Source: an uncultured Bacteroides sp. (lineage in GTDB: Bacteria; Bacteroidota; Bacteroidia; Bacteroidales; Bacteroidaceae). Taken from it: a stretch of 6,906 nucleotides of DNA. This document shows, piece after piece, positions 6,541 through 6,906 of the stretch; the first letter of the stretch is position 1, and each line of letters starts with the position of its first letter. Under the pieces are notes generated by a model that had not been told where the DNA came from, did no database searches, and saw only the letters and a program-made list of their open reading frames with translations. Where the stretch lies: assembly GCA_934716785.1 (NCBI GenBank), contig CAKUYM010000229.1, positions 1-6,906 on the forward strand. The letters are read 5' to 3'. A program made the translations under genes and the position numbers.

Positions 6541-6843
6541 ATCCGCAACCTTTGCAGGCGCGGGGCCGTTCAATCACCGAATTTCTTCGGCGAAGGAATT
6601 CTTTTCAATCGGCGGATTATCGGCCAGCAAAGCCCTTCTTTCCTGTGCTGAGGCAGATTCTACCGACAATCCGCCAAAGCGGGCGTTTTCCCAATTGAAT
6701 TTCTGCGAAAAACATCCGCCAAACTATCATTAGATTTCGCAAAAACGTCTGTGGCAAAGGCATTTTTGGGAAAAGTGTCCCTTTCTTCGTTGAGGGAAAA
6801 TTTGACGGCAGTGTGAGACAATGCGGAAAAGAGGACTGAAAAA
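6541..6843. other. Gene-free stretch between antisense RNA and AAA-ATPase-like gene
   Basis: No frame here has a convincing ribosome binding site and a plausible protein. The stretch holds a 23-bp dyad at 6579-6601, degenerate copies of a motif containing CCGCCAAA (6671-6678 and 6716-6723), and a small hairpin CCGC-CAAA-GCGG at 6671-6682. It should contain the promoter of the hydrophobic-peptide mRNA (minus) and perhaps that of the gene at 6844 (plus); TTGACG at 6802-6807 has no good -10 partner. Confidence 0.5.
6579..6601. repeat. 23-bp near-perfect dyad, possible operator
   Basis: GAATTTCTTCG (6579-6589) and CGAAGGAATTC (6591-6601) are inverted copies around one central G, with one mismatch (a G-T pair if folded). 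It lies about 100 bases upstream of the start of the small hydrophobic ORF and overlaps its best, but weak, promoter candidate. The single-base centre suits a dimeric DNA-binding protein better than a terminator, and no T run follows. Confidence 0.5.
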
Positions 6844-6906
6844 ATGACAGACGCTACCTTTATGCCGCTTCCGCTTGGAACTTCTGAGTTTGAAACACTG
6901 CGCAAA
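6844..6906 (+). CDS. N-terminus of a probable AAA-ATPase-like / PD-(D/E)XK family protein
   Basis: ATG at 6844 opens a frame that runs off the window after 21 codons. GAGGA at 6831-6835, eight bases upstream, is a good ribosome binding site. The visible residues include LPLGTSEFETLRK at 9-21. This resembles the conserved start of AAA-ATPase-like proteins with a C-terminal PD-(D/E)XK nuclease domain, whose N-termini typically read L-P-[IL]-G-x-x-[DE]-F-x-x-[LI]-R and are followed by a YVDKT motif. Those proteins occur in many copies in gut anaerobes and their role is poorly known. The Walker A motif would lie beyond the window, so the call rests on a short match. Confidence 0.55.
   Translation, partial: MTDATFMPLPLGTSEFETLRK

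Noticed and set aside
6500..6733. Plus-strand 77-codon frame
   Set aside because: It begins inside the antisense RNA terminator region without a ribosome binding site and has no protein-like features.
6660..6905. Minus-strand 81-codon frame
   Set aside because: It has no ribosome binding site in view and lies opposite the well-supported start of the gene at 6844.
1..6906. tRNA, rRNA, CRISPR array, insertion sequence or oriT
   Set aside because: I found no cloverleaf, regularly spaced repeats, transposase-like frame or nick-site-like signal I could support.

Overview
The window appears to be the right-hand end of an F-type (type IV secretion) conjugative transfer operon, followed by a non-transfer accessory segment. 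TraH and TraG of the F/SXT type point to a proteobacterial plasmid or integrative conjugative element. The host is uncertain. The moderate to low G+C, the patchy composition and an AAA-ATPase-like gene common in gut anaerobes would suit a Sutterellaceae-like bacterium, but that is only an impression.

Layout. Positions 1-216 hold the 3' end of an upstream tra-operon gene, which overlaps the start of traH (200-1642). traG (1656-5369) follows after 13 bases. These encode a periplasmic pilus-assembly protein and a large inner-membrane mating-pair stabilisation protein. A strong hairpin terminator at 5374-5415 closes the operon and is shared with a convergent minus-strand gene (5420-6040). That gene encodes a 206-residue protein with a cold-shock domain, a four-cysteine zinc ribbon and a C-terminal membrane anchor, and it has its own extended -10 promoter.

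The most interesting part is 6261-6540. A minus-strand ORF (6309-6482) encodes a 57-residue, single-span hydrophobic peptide with a basic tail. Its stop codon lies inside a branched, very stable terminator. On the plus strand, a consensus -10 box inside this ORF and a hairpin terminator at 6507-6540 would produce an antisense RNA of about 85 nt covering the peptide's ribosome binding site and start codon. Those translation signals also lie in a hairpin in the peptide mRNA. This layout matches a type I toxin-antitoxin module and I do not recognise the peptide family. Beside a conjugation operon it could act as an addiction module for the element.

Positions 6541-6843 contain no convincing gene, only a 23-bp dyad and degenerate repeats. 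At 6844 a plus-strand gene begins and runs off the window. Its first 21 residues resemble the N-terminus of AAA-ATPase-like/PD-(D/E)XK nuclease proteins.
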